From Didymodactylos carnosus (taxonomy: Eukaryota; Rotifera; Eurotatoria; Philodinida; Philodinidae): a DNA stretch of 64,000 bases. Below the pieces are notes generated by a model. It did not search any database, was not told where the DNA came from, and was given only the letters and a program-made list of their open reading frames with translations. This document shows, one piece after another, positions 62,471 through 64,000 of this stretch. Numbering within the stretch: position 1 is the stretch's first letter; the number at the start of each line of letters is the position of its first letter. Location: the NCBI GenBank assembly GCA_905250885.1, contig CAJNOQ010000011.1, positions 1 through 64,000 of the forward strand. The letters run 5' to 3'. The position numbers were made by a program, and so were the translations under genes.

Positions 62471-63980
62471 ATGTGTTCATCTTATCCGGCCACAGATCCC
62501 ACAGCTGATTATATATTGTCTGATTTATTGACGGTCACCGAAGATCTTGTTGAATTTTCCATTAATGTTTTGGATATTGTTCGTTTACAAATACATTTTA
62601 ATGATCGTAATAGACGTGTTAATTTGGGTTTACAATTGAAAGAACATGAACAGACTGATAGATTGAAATACGGTTTTGTACATACACAAAAACAATCATG
62701 TTCAGTATCTACTACATTAAAATATGATCTCGCATTACATTTGAGACGGATATTACAGACATGTAAACGAACAAAAGTAAGTTGAGAAAATTTTTTCAAA
62801 TTTCATGTTAGATCTTGTTAATTTTTAGGCGAATTTACTGTTATTACGTGTTAGTCGATTTAAATCTGGCAATAATACGTTGCTATTGGTCGCATCGACA
62901 GACGTTCGAGTCGAAGAATTAAGTAAGAAAATTAAATTATTAATCCGTTTGGTTAAACAGAATGGTGGCGAATTTAAGGGTAAATTTAAAAAGAAGACAA
63001 AAAAGAAACATGAATCAGAGATGCTCATCGAAGAAGAATCCGATAAACAACAGCAAGAGGAAGGTGGAAAGCAGTATGATACAAGTTCTCAAAAAGCAAT
63101 TAATAGTAAAGAAAATGTAACATTAGCTGAATCGACACAAAATTACAAAGAACAGGAGAAAAAGAAACCTAAACCTAGTTTAATGACTAAAGATGATCTG
63201 AACGATTATGTTGAATTGACTCTCTCGTTTAAAATGGTTGTATCGAAATATCGTGAATTTATAAAACAAATTCGTTATGCCAGTACACATTCAATAAGTC
63301 GTGAATCGAGTATTGCCAATTCGATCATTCTTGTACCTATTGCATCAAATGCCATCACAGAATTAAATAATATCATAAATCGATTAATGCATATTACTTA
63401 TACATTGGAAGCTGAATCAAATTATTCGAGACAACCATTACCCGATCAACAACAACAAGATCAAATTGAACTATATCGTGGACGTAGAAACAATAATAAT
63501 AGAACAGTCGATTCTTATACACAAAGTCAAATGATGATAGGCGAACATAATCTGAAAAATCTTTATGAACCAGAACGATTATCAAAACATGATCAAATAA
63601 ATCGTTTAACTAAAAGTCGTGCAGAAAATCATCATGTTAATGAACAAAATATCAGACGATCAAAAGCAAGTTTAAATAATCAGCGTGAAGGTAATCCAGC
63701 GTCAATTTCTCGTCGAGGTAGCTGGTATAGAAATCAATCAGCATTGAGACAACAACAACTGCAACCGTCATTAGAAAGTGTCCTCTTAACGTCCACGATC
63801 GCACCATCTTTCTCATTGGATCATTCGTCCGTTCCTAATCGTTTCACCACTCTTGATGAAAAACAGTCAGTTATAACATCAAATTTTAAATTAACACAGA
63901 ATATGATAGCAAATATATTTGGCAATTTTTTTAATTCAACGAATCTGAATGACAGTCTTCAATTGAATGATAAATTGTAA
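62471..63980 (+). CDS. Unrecognised helical protein, paralog B of a divergent pair
   Basis: Two exons, 62471-62776 and 62829-63980, give 485 residues. The N-terminus begins M-C-S-S-Y-P-A-T-D-P-T-A-D-Y and forms helices with L-S-D-L-L-T-V-T-E-D-L-V-E-F-S-I-N-V-L-D. After the intron come R-I-L-Q-T-C-K-R-T-K-A-N-L-L-L-L-R-V-S-R and a lysine-rich linker (about 160-220). A second helical block (about 240-300: K-Y-R-E-F-I-K-Q-I-R ... N-S-I-I-L-V-P-I-A-S-N-A-I) is followed by a Gln/Asn/Arg-rich disordered tail. Layout matches paralog A, but the middle linker is much shorter. No signal peptide or membrane helix. No family recognised and no function inferred. Confidence 0.7.
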
Positions 63981-64000
63981 AATCGCAATGGAATAAACGT

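Overview
This window is nuclear DNA from a small invertebrate animal. It is very AT-rich, the standard genetic code is used, most introns are about 50-100 bp with GT..AG ends, and the coding repertoire is typical of metazoans (VIPAS39/SPE-39, kinesin light chain, AIP, RMDN, TMEM143). A rotifer, perhaps a bdelloid, would fit, but that is an inference from style and not from a diagnostic gene. Exon models below were built by hand from open frames, splice signals and phase bookkeeping. The five named families were recognised from remembered human proteins; no search was run.

Layout. 1-11046: no gene recognised, only AT-rich DNA with microsatellites and one large imperfect inverted repeat. 11047-17501 (+): a single-pass membrane protein with one WAP domain and nine antistasin-type repeats, with an apparent second promoter/first exon inside it and two phase-compatible last exons. 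17502-24461: a repeat graveyard with a long foldback, TA-flanked and TIR-bearing small elements, a broken coding fragment and a tRNA-derived SINE candidate. 24462-25220 (+): an intronless disordered protein with repeated R-P-P-S-A motifs. 27414-34616 (-): VIPAS39, whose second intron (4.3 kb) carries a non-autonomous hAT-like element with a perfect 8-bp target duplication and a foldback element with a hammerhead-ribozyme-like core. 36735-38929 (-): kinesin light chain. 39957-43317: a 3.4-kb unit bounded by ~230-bp inverted repeats, filling the space between divergent KLC and AIP. 43502-49792 (+): AIP, with a complete multi-Ig secreted-protein gene on the opposite strand inside its 4.1-kb intron. 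51065-52580 (+): RMDN family. 54296-54691: a hAT-like MITE with perfect 8-bp target duplication. 54894-56925 (+): TMEM143. 57561-59490: decayed gene pieces. 59988-62137 (-) and 62471-63980 (+): two divergent genes of an unrecognised helical family that appear to be paralogs of each other.

The named genes are housekeeping trafficking, motor, chaperone and mitochondrial functions and do not form an operon or pathway. The less ordinary content is the two head-to-head paralogs, the nested Ig gene, the alternative ends of the WAP/antistasin gene, and the unusual number of palindromic or foldback elements.
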